Part shown: positions 24,506 through 37,000 of the stretch, piece by piece | Numbering within the stretch: the stretch's first letter is position 1 | Layout: each line of letters opens with the position of its first letter | NCBI RefSeq assembly: GCF_047495875.1 | Contig: NC_092463.1 | Coordinates: 21,317,224 to 21,381,223, forward strand | Reading direction: 5' to 3' | Source of the DNA: Pithys albifrons albifrons | Lineage: Eukaryota > Chordata > Aves > Passeriformes > Thamnophilidae | DNA length: 64,000 nt | Position numbers and translations under genes: made by a program | Notes under the pieces: model-generated | What the model was told of the DNA's origin: nothing | Seen by the model: the letters and a program-made list of their open reading frames with translations, nothing else | Database searches by the model: none

Positions 24506-25989
24506 CTAGAGAAAAAAAGTTTGGCAGTTAATATCCTTTGATAAGTACAATTTAACATTAAAAAGTCATCCACAACTTAAATTCTCCTCAAATATTTTCA
24601 TTCTTTTCTTTCCTTTTCCCAGTATTGCCTTCTTTGCCTCATTTCTATTCCTGTTTCATTATGTGGCTTGCTTTGTTTGGTGTGCTCCCTCAATCTGAAT
24701 TACAACCTTCTGCATCATCTCTTCCAAGAACTCAACAGTCAATGGTGATGACAGACTTCTCAAAATTCCAGAGTGGGACTAGCAAACATATTTTCCCATT
24801 GAAGTAAATGAAGCATTAAGAAAATAAACATTCTTTTAATCATTTCAGGCTCCACTAAGACATTGTATCCCTCATTCTGAGCAAGAAATTCAGGTATAGC
24901 AGCCAAAATTGAATTAGTACAATTGCAAACTACCTCCACAGAATTCTCCCTTTTCATTGTAAAAAATACAACATTCTTCCTCCCTAAGCTGCTGAAGTGG
25001 GAGTGGCATGTACCTTACCCATCTGCAGGAGATTTCTGAAAAACAGGCAGTGAGATGCTTATCAACAGCCAAGTTCTTAACAAAATGAATCTTTAGCAGA
25101 CTGACTACTCTGAAAAGGAAAGAACAGAATGCTTTGGAAAATCAGCCTCTGATATCTGTTGAAATTACACTTACAACTTGTCATTGTTGGATTAGGTAGT
25201 CTTTGGTTTTCCAATACAGTTGGGGAATACACTCACATAATTTCTAGTCAGTGAATAGTCTGAAGAATAATCGAGAACAAATACTAAACTTTTCCCATAG
25301 TGGCTTTTAAAAACAGTTCAAGAGAGGAAAAAAACAAATTAGAATGATTTCCTAATTCTGTTTTCTGTTTCATAATGTGAAATATCTGATTACTATATTT
25401 GATTTACACAAAAATACTATCATTTTAAGATTTATCAATCTTCTAGAACTTGCATACCAGAAATCAAATTATATGTAGAAATTCATACAACTTTAGTCTT
25501 GAATAAAAGTATAAATTCAGAGAATGTACATTCCTCTAATCCCAAAGGAAGTCTTTACACCCCCCCCCAATCCACACACTGGTTGCAAGAATGAGTAAGG
25601 AGAACGTAAAGACTTGTACTTTTCCAGCAGTGGGTTCATGTTTCTCCTGACCTCAATACACCTGGCTCCAACGAAGCCCCCAACAGGGGAATGTTGATTG
25701 GCCCAGAGGTACATTTGCTTATTCCCCTGCACCCACAGCACCATGACACTCAAACCAGTGCTCTGCCATCCTTCTTCCTCCTCCACTTCCTACTACTGCT
25801 TCCTTCTATTATCGCAGTCCAAGATAAAAGCTTCTAGAAAACTGCTGCTTAATCCAGCACAGCCTGTTGTTCTTATTCTGTTTCAACATCTGTCTGTGTT
25901 TCCAGGCCTTTGAGGAAGCTGACAGTGATGACTGTAGACAATCCAATTTCAGACAGATTTTAACAAGTCTTAAAGTAGAACAGTGAGGA

Positions 25990-26245
25990 CAGTGAGGACC
26001 TTGACAGGGTGGAGAGATGGGCCAACTGGAACTTTACATAGTTCAACAAGTACAAAGTGCAGAGTCCTGTACATGAGGAGGATCAAGCCTAGGGCCCAGC
26101 ACATGCTGGGGGCCAAGAGTCTGGAAAGAAGCTTTGCGGAAAAGAACCTGGGGTCCTGTTGGACATCAAGTTACACATCAGCCAGCAATGTGCCCTTGCT
26201 GCAAAAAGTCTAACGGTATCCTTGGGTGCATTAGGAGGAGAAGGC
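25990..26245 (+). repeat. CR1 LINE fragment (internal)
   Basis: Plus-strand sequence resembles CR1 near the ORF2 3' end, with phrases such as GGGCCAACTGGAACTT, AACAAGTACAAAGTGCAGAG and TTTGCGGAAAAGAACCTGGGG. It is truncated on both sides. Confidence 0.75.
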
Positions 26246-28929
26246 AGTCCTAAGGCTTCCACCTGAGACTCAATAACCCAAGAAAAATATAGTTTAATTC
26301 ACTTCTGACTATCCAAGCTCACTTTTAACTTCTCTTATCCTTTCTGGTCCTCTGTTCACCTACACAATACTGACTCACATATAATTCCTCCCCAATCCCA
26401 ATCTTTATAGAAACTAGTACTTCATCTATCGCTTACAAATCATTCCATTTTCTGGAAAAGGAAGAATTTAAACAATATCCTAAGTCTCTTCTTGACCTCC
26501 TGTTTTTTATGTCTGACATTCATCCCACTCCATGGATGAGTGGAGTCAGACCCATCCTTCATGAACTACTTTGTGAGCTCACATTAATCTTTTATTAGCA
26601 TACTTGAAATTAATACATCCTGTCAGAAAAGCCTGGAAATTCTGAATAGTGTTTATGATTGATTATATCAAACCAGTTGTATTATGAAACGACTCTGCAT
26701 TTATACATTTCTAGACAACACTCCTAATATGTCAAAAATAGACATGATAAAGAAGCATACCCTTAGAGGTTATATTTTGACTGAATGGCTGCAAAAATTT
26801 TAAAGTAGAAGGAGTAGTATAATGTTTCTTCCTATCTGATATGGCTTAAAGGAATATCAACAATTTGCAAATATGACAAAAACCCCATATGGTTTACAGG
26901 ATGTGTTTATAAATGGATTTAAACAGAAAAGAGTGACAACAAAGTAGAAGCAGGAGAAGAGAGAAGAAATAGCCCGTTTTATGATAAAAACTTAGTTGTG
27001 TGGGGAAGCAGTAACTGAGATTATCAGCAAAGCTAAAAGGCTACAAGTTCATGTAACACACCTACTACATAAACAATACACATAAACACTAGCATGTAGC
27101 ACACAATGACAAATTGGTATTTACTGGAGCTGCCATTCCTCAGCTACTTGCCATTTAACAGATTTCTGAGTTCAAAGTGCCAGTGATTATGCAGACCATA
27201 AAATGGAGTCAGTGCAACAGATCAAGGCCAAACTTAAACCACAATTTTTGTACAACCACCTGCAAAGCTCCAGTGCTCTCTGAGTCTTAAAACCCCAGGG
27301 GCTGATAGATTACTGCTAATTTGAGGCCAGCTCCTAAAGCAATGTAAAACTTGAAAAGTAAGTGCTTCAGTCCCTGTTTGCCAAGTGTGATGCCGTAAAT
27401 AATTATTGGTTGGGGACCACGAGGCACCAGTGGTGTGTAGAAGGTTGTGGGATGGACAGTAATTCTTAGAAGTGGGAAGAAGAGAGCATGAGAGAATTCT
27501 CAAGCAGTAAAATCTATTATGGACCAAAAATGAATGTAATTTAAATAGACTAGCTTTAGTTTAGCTCAGTCAAACTGCATATAAAGGTCACAAGTTTACC
27601 AACTGTGTTAATACACTTTTTATGCTAGGAAACAGCAAAAGTTTGGAATTTAAAGCCAAAAACCATAACATGCAGTGTGAATAATTGAGAATTCGTTATA
27701 TTAATGGACTGTTACTCTTCTTGTCTTGCATGCATCAGAAATTTGGTTTAAACCTGAATGTTTCAATGTGAAAATTAGTAATTCAGTCAAGTATCCAGCC
27801 ACTCACAGTATCTTCACCAAGAAAGTAAGCTTTTTCTGGATAAAGGAATCAGTTTTACTGGGAAAATATGCATTGGTTTTCCAAGTAAGAAGAATTGTAA
27901 CCATAATCAATTATACATTTAACAGGTTTACTTAGTATACTTTCTATACTGATGTAAAGACATCACATATAAACATGTTTAATAGCATTTAATGAAAAGA
28001 ATTGCTCCTGTGCTAACCTGAGTACTACTATTTGTTTCTACCTTCATTTTCTCATTCATTTTAAAAGCCTCAGTAATCCAGAAAAAGATCTTTAGATATT
28101 ATTCTGTAAATCTTTCTAAAAGAACCAGAAGTCTGAGCTAATTTTCATTACAAACATGCAATCAGTGTTTGCAAAGATACAAAAGCATGCAAATCACATT
28201 TTTGCTAAATGAGTTAGTTTAAAAAACTCATGAAAATACTTCAGAAAAATCTTTCAAGTTTTAAAGGATGACACTTAGTTTGCATTTTTAGTTTCATATC
28301 AGAAAGCCAGTTTAAAGTTTTTAAGAATTTCTCTTTGCTTTGATATTTACACCAAAGGTTTAGCCTGTATGTTCCTAAAAGACTCTACATTGCATATATC
28401 ACAAAAATGAAACCTGAATAACTGATAAGAAACAGACTGCTTGTGCAGAACTTTGCACTTACATCTTCCTCTGCCCCAAACCTTTGTCAACCTGAAATAA
28501 ATGCATCATATTTTTGTAGTGGTGCAAAAATAGGTGTAAAAAGATATTTCATATAGTGAAATGCATCCTAAGCTTCCCAGAGGATGATTACCACCTAGTG
28601 TCTAACACTAGTATTACCAATGTGGTAGGAACGAGAGAAGGACTCACACAGCAAAGTAACTCTTAAAGTAGGGAATCACTTCTGGATACATTAGAAGACT
28701 ACATGGCAGCTTTCCTACAATTAACGAGTAGTCCAACAGAATAACATAAAGTATATATCAAAACTGGCCCAGCTCTAAAAAATTCAAGAAATAATAGATC
28801 TATTCAAAATGAGAGCGTGCAGCTCAGTACTGAAAGTAAATTCTTAGTGCAAATGTATCCTTCTTCCTACAAAGTGAGGTACATAGGGGCACTGTCTGAC
28901 AGACAGGAAAGAATTCAGATTGGTTACTT

Positions 28930-29484
28930 GCTACTCCCAGGAGTTATTAGCACCTTCACACCCAGCCTGAGGGGGCGTGTCTGCTAAGGGGCCATCAACG
29001 GTTTCAAAATACCCCATGACTCACAGAGTTAATCACCCATTGTGTGACTCCCTGCCCTGGGGGAGGGACTGGGTGCTCCCACCTGGACCTGGGGGTACAT
29101 ATCTTGGGGTAAGAAGACCTCAGGGGTCACTTGTCAGATTGAGAGGAGGACCAAAACCTCAACAGGAGAATACTACTACTTTCAACCAGCCTGTGACCAC
29201 TACTCTCCACCAGACTGCAACTGTCAGCTGCACCAACAGGTTTTCCACTTTGGACTTTTACTTGGGGGAACCACACAGGGTTTAGCACAGGGGCTAACAG
29301 AGCCCTTTGTGCTTGTGCCCGAGGGTGCTGGGTTATACCTCTGGGATTTTGTGGGTTAGAACCATTTGTTTTCTCTTTGTGCCATTGCATTTATTGTAAT
29401 ATTGTTATTCAACTGTAACTCTGATTTATAATCTCTTTTGTGTTGTGTTCATTCCTCCTGCTGGTTTACCTTCAAACCTGCACA
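28930..29484 (+). mobile_element. Solo LTR, probably ERVL-like
   Basis: The block runs from TGCTACTCCC to CCTGCACA with TG and CA termini. Its 3' part (TTTGTGTTGTGTTCATTCC, then TCCTGCTGG) resembles the U5 end of avian ERVL-type LTRs as I remember them. CR1 sequence starts directly after it, suggesting insertion into or next to an older CR1. No promoter boxes are clear, so confidence is moderate. Confidence 0.5.
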
Positions 29485-29935
29485 TAAGGAGAGGTTTAGA
29501 CAGGATATTAAGAAAAATGTCTTCTGGGAAAGAGTGGTCATGTGTTGGAAGAGGCTGCTCAGCAAAGTGATTGAGTCATCCACTCAGGAGGGTTTAACAG
29601 ATATGTAGATGTGGCATTTAGGGATAGGGCTTAGTGATGGACTTGGCAGTGTTACGTTTACAGCTGGACATGATGATCATAAAGATATTTTGCATTCTAA
29701 ATGATACTATAATTCTATGATTTTATCATTTACAGTACCTGAAACTGATAGTGTGTCTCCACTATAGGCCATGTCTTAAAATGTCTACTTATTGACCATA
29801 ATACCCTGGAGAAAAGTAAAAGACATGTAGACATGGTGATTAAAGACAGAGATTAGTAAACTTGTCAGTACTAGGTTTATGGTTGGACTCAAAGGTCTTT
29901 TCCAACCTAAATGATTCTATAATTCTATGGTTCTC
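29485..29935 (+). repeat. CR1 LINE 3' ends (two adjacent fragments)
   Basis: The first part (29485-29722) carries CR1 3' phrases and ends in AATTCTATGATTTTAT. The second (about 29760-29935) repeats the 3' region, with CAAAGGTCTTTTCCAACC and the tail GATTCTATAATTCTATGG. Two tails in the same orientation imply two insertions, or a duplication of one. Confidence 0.85.
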
Positions 29936-30761
29936 ATAAAGGCACAGCTCACATATGCTAGTCTTTGAAGGAATAAGAAATATCATCAGTGATGATTGAT
30001 TTTTTGAACTCACATTTTCAAAACAAATCAGAAAGGACCATAGGAAAGATTTGAGACAAATTGGCTGGCTGTTAGACAAGAAAAAAGGCTGGTTTATGGA
30101 TTGACAGCAGGTTCAAATGAGGTTAAAAAAAAAGGAGGCAAACTCTGAATTTTCAGCGTATAGGAAATTAATCAAGGGACCTTTATTTGGAACTATGACA
30201 CTGAACAGTCTGGGCAAACCCTGTTCAGGCGCCTCCTATTTTCTTTTCATATGAGTGTTGTAGGAAGCTGCACATAGACATGTTGTGATGTAATCTTGAT
30301 GAGTGAGCTGCTGTCAATACATGCGTCTTTAAACCCTGCTATTTTTCTTTAATAGCCTGTCACCAGCTATTACATAGCTGAAAAGACAAAAATCTTACTG
30401 TTCCCTTTGCATGAGCCTAATTGCCCTTAGAGTGAGCAGGAATTACACAGATTTGCTGCAGACAGAGTAAAACCTATTGTTCACTGGTTTAGTTTCACAA
30501 AGATTGATAATGGAGCTTTTTGCCCACATCTTTTAGAAACTGACCTCATTTCAGTAAGATGTAAACTTACTTACATTGTAAAAAAATATTAGAGTAGGCA
30601 ATAGCTTTTGATCTCTTTCCATTTAATTGTAGCAAAAAGAGCATATTTGTTTTCTAACAACTGTTTAAGTAAAACTGTCTGTAAACAGTCACATAATAAA
30701 ACGTTGTAAAAAATGTTAGGCACTCATTTGGGAACTTCATTTGCTTTTCCTTCTTGATAAG

Positions 30762-30880
30762 TTGTAGAGGCATGGATTTTAAGGCTAAGAGGGATCAGGG
30801 GAACATCTAGTCTGACATTCTGGCTGACAAAAGCATAGAACTTCCCAAGAAGTACAGTACTGCTTCTCCTTTTTTATTTT
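30762..30880 (-). repeat. Ancient CR1-like 3' end
   Basis: The plus strand reads GCATGGATTTTAAGGCTAAG, then GGGATCAG and CATCTAGTCTGACATTCTGG. This resembles the reverse complement of an old sauropsid CR1 3' end also common in turtles and crocodilians. Recognition is from memory, without alignment. Confidence 0.5.
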
Positions 30881-31315
30881 TTAGGGATAGGAAAATCAGA
30901 TACTGTTGGTTTAAAAGTAATATTAAAAAAAATCCCATACAACTATTAACAATTTGCTCCAGTGCTCAATCATCCTTCATTTTTTGTCTGTGTTTGTAGC
31001 TACTGCTGTGCAATACAAAGTAGGGAAGTGTATTTAGGCCTTCAGCTTATGCACTTTGAATTGCCGATTTCTGCATTGACTCCAAGAAATTCAGGCTTCA
31101 GATTTTGATCCTCTGAATTGCATTAAAGTGCCAGAATTATCCTAGAGTAAATGGTTGGGATAAATCTTTTATCTCCCAAGATGAAATCTGTGCAATTGTA
31201 GCTTTATGCCACTAGATTTTGTGCAGTCTTTACCTGTTAAATGAAAGAGCCTCACATCCTCACAGTTAACATGGTTAATTGCTCCTCTTTTATTTGGATA
31301 AATTGAACAGCTGTG

Positions 31316-31495
31316 ATCACAGAATCACAGAATGGGTAAGTTTGAAAATGACAGTGGGTCATCTGGTTCAACCTCCCTTCTCAAGCTGGGCCATCCTAGA
31401 ACACATTGCACCAGATTGCATTCTGGTGTCTTCCACTGTAAGGAATATTTTTCAATACTTTATTTAAACTTGTGATTCCTTTCTGAACTGTCCCC
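31316..31495 (-). repeat. CR1 LINE 3' end
   Basis: The plus strand starts with ATCACAGAATCACAGAATGG, the reverse complement of the CR1 tail, then AGTGGGTCATCTGGTTCAAC, and fades by about 31495. Confidence 0.8.
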
Positions 31496-31977
31496 AACAT
31501 TTCTACCACCTTCTTAAATTGTGAACATTAGAATTAAACCACTCATATGCTTTATTAAATATTTTTTGGCATAGAGCTCTGATCAAGTGAAATGACTTTT
31601 CATCTAAATGAGAAACAAGTATTTTATTAGGCTGCAGCAGTGATGTTGAGAACATGCAAATAGCTGTGTTGATTGACATGAAGGACCCATTTTGCCAAGC
31701 ATTCTATACCTGAGAGGGACAGATAGATGGAAGGGTAAAAATAGGCCAGGCACACGTAGTAGTCTCTTAATATTTGCCCAGCATCACACCATTTTCTGTG
31801 GAAGGCATTTCCCAAGTCTGTTTATTAATATATTATTTGCCTATTTCTAATTGTCGGTGAATTTCTCTTTCTGTTGCACACCCAATTTTACCTTGAGCAT
31901 TAAGCAGCTTCTTCTATCCACAATGTCTTTTTACTAGGAATTTCAAAGGCCTTCTTGTTGCATGAATAAACACTTCC

Positions 31978-32095
31978 CTTTTTTTTGTTTGTTTGTGGTT
32001 TTGTTTGTTGGTTTGGCTTTTTGGTTTGGGTTTGGTTATGGTATGACATGGTTTGGTTTGGGGTTTTTTTGTCTTCTTTTTTTTTTTTTTTACTC
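31978..32095 (+). repeat. T/G-rich low-complexity tract
   Basis: Runs of TTTG and TTTGG units (GTTTGTTTG, GGTTTGGGTTTGG) end in a 15-base T run near 32090. The minus-strand reading would be an A/C-rich simple repeat. Confidence 0.85.
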
Positions 32096-34392
32096 TTTCT
32101 GAGCACTGAATCCATGTTTTTACAGAACTAATGCCAAGATCTAACACAATGCCAAGATATCCTCCTGATGAAATGATGAGCTCAGAACCTGTCATTTTTA
32201 ATATATATATATATATGAATGGTTTTCTCATTGTGCATAATTTCCTCTGTTAACATCAGATTTCATTTACCATTTCATTTAATCACTCAGTCCTGTAATC
32301 CAGTCAACTCTTAGCATTACTGCCTTAATAGCTTCCTACCATGAGTAAACTTTGTTACCTTAAACTGCCACTGGATTTTTAGTATTGGCCTGGAGCCTTT
32401 CAAAAGAAGTTGAATGTTCATTTGCATACCAGATGGATGTCTCATACTCGCCTGTATTTAACTTGCTTTGTCATCACCAGATCATTCCTTACATTCCTCC
32501 AACAGGAAAAATTCAAGCAAAGTACATTAATTATTTCCTTCACAGTCTATATTTCTAGCATTTGTGGACCAAAACCCTGTAACTGTAGGCATTATATGGG
32601 GACAGGACATAGATAGTTCTTGCCTCAAATGTAATATAGCACCACAGATGACAAACATGAGCATCTGTAAGGCAGTAGAAAGCTGTATCTTTACGTATAT
32701 AATATACACAAATTTCTAGAACAGGGTTGTTTTCTTTTTCCTAAGGCAGGGCTGTGCCACTGTTATCATTTATAAATGAAAGCTGCTTAAGCAAAGTGAA
32801 TATGAGACCAGAATTGCTGGTTCTGTGTGTTTTTCAGTAGAAATTCAAGCAGTTTGAAGTAACTTCCTATGTAGCTTCTTTGTGAGCTTTTATTGTACAA
32901 AAAAACCCCAACCAAAATCTTCCAGAGGTCTTTCTGCATTTTATAATATCTCTAACTGTTCATAAAGGCCTCTGAGTTTTTAAAGCTGTTTCTTCTCTGT
33001 CACATATGATCTCAGACCTTCTTTTTCTCACAAAACGAGATGTTGCTTTTTTTGTTCAAATGGAATAGCAGGAAATTTCTTAATTTACATTTGAAATGTA
33101 AAGAAAATTATTAACTAAAGCATGCTGTTCTATAATCCCTGCTCAGCTAGTCAGGTTCCAATCAAATTCCCTCCTTATTCATAATCAAACATAAAAAAAT
33201 TCTTTAAAGGGACATGGTTCAAAGTGGTCTGTAGTGTAAATAGGACCTATTGAAACATTTTCACAGTTTGGGAGAGTGGCCTCTGTACTGCAAAAACTGT
33301 TTAATCCATATGTTTGACTAAGTTAAAAATGAAGAAAAAATTGGAAAAAGTAACAATATACAAATGGAAAGAAAGAAAGGTTAAGTAGATAAAGAAGACA
33401 TGATTTTGATGGAAAGGGTGAAGATTCTTCTCTTGTGGATCTATGGTAACAATTTTTCTTCCTGACAGTCACAAAAAAAAGAATGCTGTTGTTCAGATTT
33501 GGGATCTTGCAATCTATGTAGATACACCTTTTCAGAATTATATCAGAGGCAAACCTTTTCTTCTGGGCAATTTCAAAATTGTCATCAGGATTGTCTCGGG
33601 CTCAGCTGAATGCATGTGGGTCATGGTGAGGCAGGACAGAACATTGTAATGGAGACAGCTTCTGACGAAGCCAGTTAAATTATTCCTTTGTGACTGAATT
33701 TACCCTTCAAGAGGAACAGAATTGTTTTTCTAATAGCTATGTTAAGATAGAGACTTTCATTTTTTTAACATTTGTTCACTCTCTTGTGACAGAGACTTCC
33801 CCTTTTCCCAGCCTGCATCAGTCCTTGTGAAGTCTCCCTTGAAGGGAGAATTTTACCTCTCAGAGATTCTGCAGGAAAATTATATTCCATATATATTCCT
33901 AGTTTATAATACCATTTGTAGAAACCACCTACTTAAGTGGGTAGGGAGAAAACTGCATTTTTTTATCATGGGGTCTTTTAAACTATTTTGGTGGGCATTT
34001 CCTTTCTGAGTAATGGGTCTGAGTTGAAAGCACCTTACTTCGTTAGTTACTGGGAGACAAACATTTTTGGAGTGTCCCAGAGCACAAAACCTCAAAAACT
34101 ATCTTACTGGCTCATAAAGCAATTTCCAAATCACCCAAGATTGTGTCCTGAACATTGACCAAAAGCAGTTACCCAGGGTACAGGGTATGAACAATCTTAT
34201 TGTAGAGATCATGTTAGGAGAGTCAAAGCTCTGCTGGAGCTGAAACTAGCAAGGTACCTGTAGGGGGAACAAGAGCGACTTCTGTAAGTGCATGGTCAGC
34301 AAAAGGAAAACAGGGAAATTGTGGGCACGCTGCTCAGGAGCACAAGGGACTTAGTAACAAAGGACATGGAAAAGGCCTCAATGCCTTCTTGG

Positions 34393-34955
34393 TGTGGTTT
34401 AATCCCAGCTGGCAACTAAGCCCCACACAACAGCTCACTCACTCCCCCCACGGTCAGATGGGGAGCGAACCAGAAGAGTAACTGAAAAAACTCGTGAGTT
34501 GAAATAAAGATGGTGTAATAGGTGAAGTAAAAGCGCCACATTAGCAAAGCAAAACAAGGAATTAATTCAATACTTCCCACTAGCAGGCAGGTGTTCAGCC
34601 ACATCCAGAAAGGCAGGGCTCCATCAGCTGTGTCTTGGGAAGACAAATGCCAAGTCCCCCCTCTTCCTCCTTCTTCCCCCAGCTTTATATACTGGGTATG
34701 ACATCATATGCTACGTGATAATCCCTGTGGACAGTTGGGATCAGCTGTGCAGTGTCCCTTTCCACCTCCTCATGCACTCTCAGCCTGGTGGATTGGTGTC
34801 ACAAACAGAAAACGCCTTCACTCTCTAAGCACTGCCCAGCGGTAACTAATACATCTGCCCCCGAATTACCAACTCTGTTTCCAACACAAATCCAAAACCT
34901 AGCACCATACTAGGTACTATGAGTAATATTAACTCTATCTCAGACAAAGCCAGCA
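34393..34955 (-). mobile_element. Solo LTR of a common avian endogenous retrovirus
   Basis: The plus strand begins TGGTGTGGTTTAATCCCAGC and continues TGGCAACTAAGCCCCACACA, a sequence I recognise as a widespread avian ERV LTR family, and ends near GACAAAGCCAGCACA. Read on the minus strand it has TATATAAAG (plus 34683-34691) about half way along, as a U3-R boundary should. No retroviral coding sequence adjoins it. It is in the same orientation as TSHR, within intron 1. Confidence 0.75.
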
Positions 34956-35039
34956 CATCTTTTTTTGCATCCTTTTTTTAGTTCCATCTGCTCCCAGGCC
35001 TTCAAGGCCCCTCACCTGGCAGCCCAGTCTGCAAAAACA

Positions 35040-35235
35040 GAGCATTACCTGCAGGAGAAGATAAAGAAGCACTGAAGAGTACTGGACATAGAGCAATCTA
35101 TGGGACCTGATGGGTTTGCACCTAAGAGCAATGAGGAACTGGTTGATGTCATTCTGAGGCCACTGTATCATCTTTGAAAGATCATGGTGTTCAAGGGAGA
35201 TGACGCCTGAAAAATGCAAGCATCATGCACATCTT
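35040..35235 (+). repeat. CR1 LINE fragment (ORF2 interior)
   Basis: TATGGGACCTGATGGGTTTG, then AACTGGTTGATGTCATTCTG and ATCATCTTTGAAAGATCATG, match the CR1 reverse-transcriptase region. It stops abruptly near 35235. Confidence 0.85.
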
Positions 35236-35805
35236 CCAGTGATGCAAAATGGGGGATGTGAGGAAACACAGGCCAGCGGCTGCTGTGTCGTTATTTTTTG
35301 TATGTAAGTAATTTTGTGCCTTTGTACATCCTTTTGCAGGTGCTATGTACACAATCAGTGGAAAACCAAATTTCTTTATTTTCATCTATATTTTTATCTT
35401 AGTAGTACCTAACATTCAGTTTGACTTTTCGACCTCTACTGAGCAGCTGGCAGTAATTACAGGCACTTAGTGGTTCTATGATTAGACACAATAGTAGACA
35501 GCAATTACAGCCTGTTCTTACTCTCTTTCTCTGTAGGAAATGAACCTCTTCAGACTGCTCTTTTCTGAAATTTCTTGGGCCCATTTGAACTGTCTTTGAA
35601 GTCATTTATAGAATCTTTGATCAATATTTCAGATGCATGGCTTTTCTGTATTGTATTCAGAGAACATTTTATTGCAGACCATCATAAAACCTTAAAGTTC
35701 AGGGAAAAAAATGTAACAGTATCAGTTTTAGGTCAAAATCTTAGTTCAAAAGTTGTCTGTGATCACAACAGAAGAAAACATGATGCCGTAATGTTTTAAT
35801 ATGGC
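35236..35805. other. Non-CR1 segment between two CR1 pieces
   Basis: About 570 bp of AT-rich sequence with no repeat I recognise. It is flanked on both sides by plus-strand CR1 ORF2 sequence. It could be an insertion into one CR1, or host DNA between two CR1 copies. Confidence 0.6.
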
Positions 35806-37000
35806 AATCGGGTGAAGAGCCAGGCGACTGGAAGAAGGGAAACATTGTACCCACCTTTTGGAAGGGTAGAAAGGAGGCTTGTGGGAATTACTGACCTGTC
35901 AGCCTCACCTCTGTGCCTGGGAAGATCCACCAGGAAGCTCAACTAAGGCACATGGAGGATAGGGATGTCATTTGAGACAGGCAGCACAGCCTCACCAAGG
36001 ATGTCTTGCCTGACCAACCCAGTGGTGGAGTGACTACATCAGTGGACAAGGGAAGGGCTGCAGATGTAATTTATATGGACTTCTGTAAAGGACACACCCC
36101 GCCACACCATCCTTCTCTCTAAAATGGAGAGAGATGGATTTGATGGGTAGACTGTTAGGCAGGTAAGGAATTGGCTGGGTGGTTGCACCCACAGGGTAGT
36201 GGTCAGTGGCTCAGAGTCCCATGGACATCAGTGACAAATCATGTCCCTCAGGGGTCTGTATTTGCCCAGTAGTGATTAATATCTTCACGAGTGACATGAT
36301 CAGTTGGATTGAGTACACCTTCAGGAAGTTTGTATATGACCTGAAGGACAGGGTGCCATCCAGAGAGTCATGGATGAGCTGGAAAAGTGGGGCCATGGGA
36401 ATCTTATGAGGTTTAACAGGACCAAGTACAAAGCACTGCATCTGGTTCAGGGCAACTCCTGGTATCAATACAGGCTGGGGAAAGAACAGATCGAGAGCAG
36501 CTTTGCTGAGAAGGACTTGGGGATGCTGGTAGATGAAAGGCCAAACCATGGAGAGCCACAAAGATGAGCAGCATGCTGGAGCACCACTCTGGAGGAAAAG
36601 GTTGAGAAAACTGGGCATGTACTCCCTGGAGAAGAGAAGGCTCCAGGCAGACCTTGTCGCAGCCATTCAATACTTGAAGAGGATTCATAAAAAAAATGGT
36701 GACAAACATTTTAGCAGGGCCTAATGCAATAGGGCAAGGGGTTGAGATTTTAAACTAAAACATGGTAGATTCATACTTTTTATAAGAAATACAGTTTTAC
36801 AATGAACATGGTGAAACCCAGGCACAGGTTGCCCATAGAGGTGGTAAATGACCCATCCCTGGAAACGTTCAAGGTCAGGCAGCATGCTATGCTCACTAAC
36901 CTGATCTAGTTGAAGATGTCTTTGCTCATTGCAGAAGTGGTTGGACTAGATGAACTTTAAAGGTTCCTTCCAACCCAAAATGTTTTATGCTTCTATGCTA
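35806..37000 (+). repeat. CR1 LINE, long 3' fragment
   Basis: About 1.2 kb of CR1 ORF2 and 3'UTR. Landmarks are GAAGGGAAACATTGTACCCA, TCACCAAGGATGTCTTGCC, a late ORF2 segment near 36400-36530 and the 3' end TTGGACTAGATGAACTTTAA, then CCTTCCAACCC and a TTTATGCTTCTATGC tail. The frame is broken by many stops, so it is a dead copy. Confidence 0.9.
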
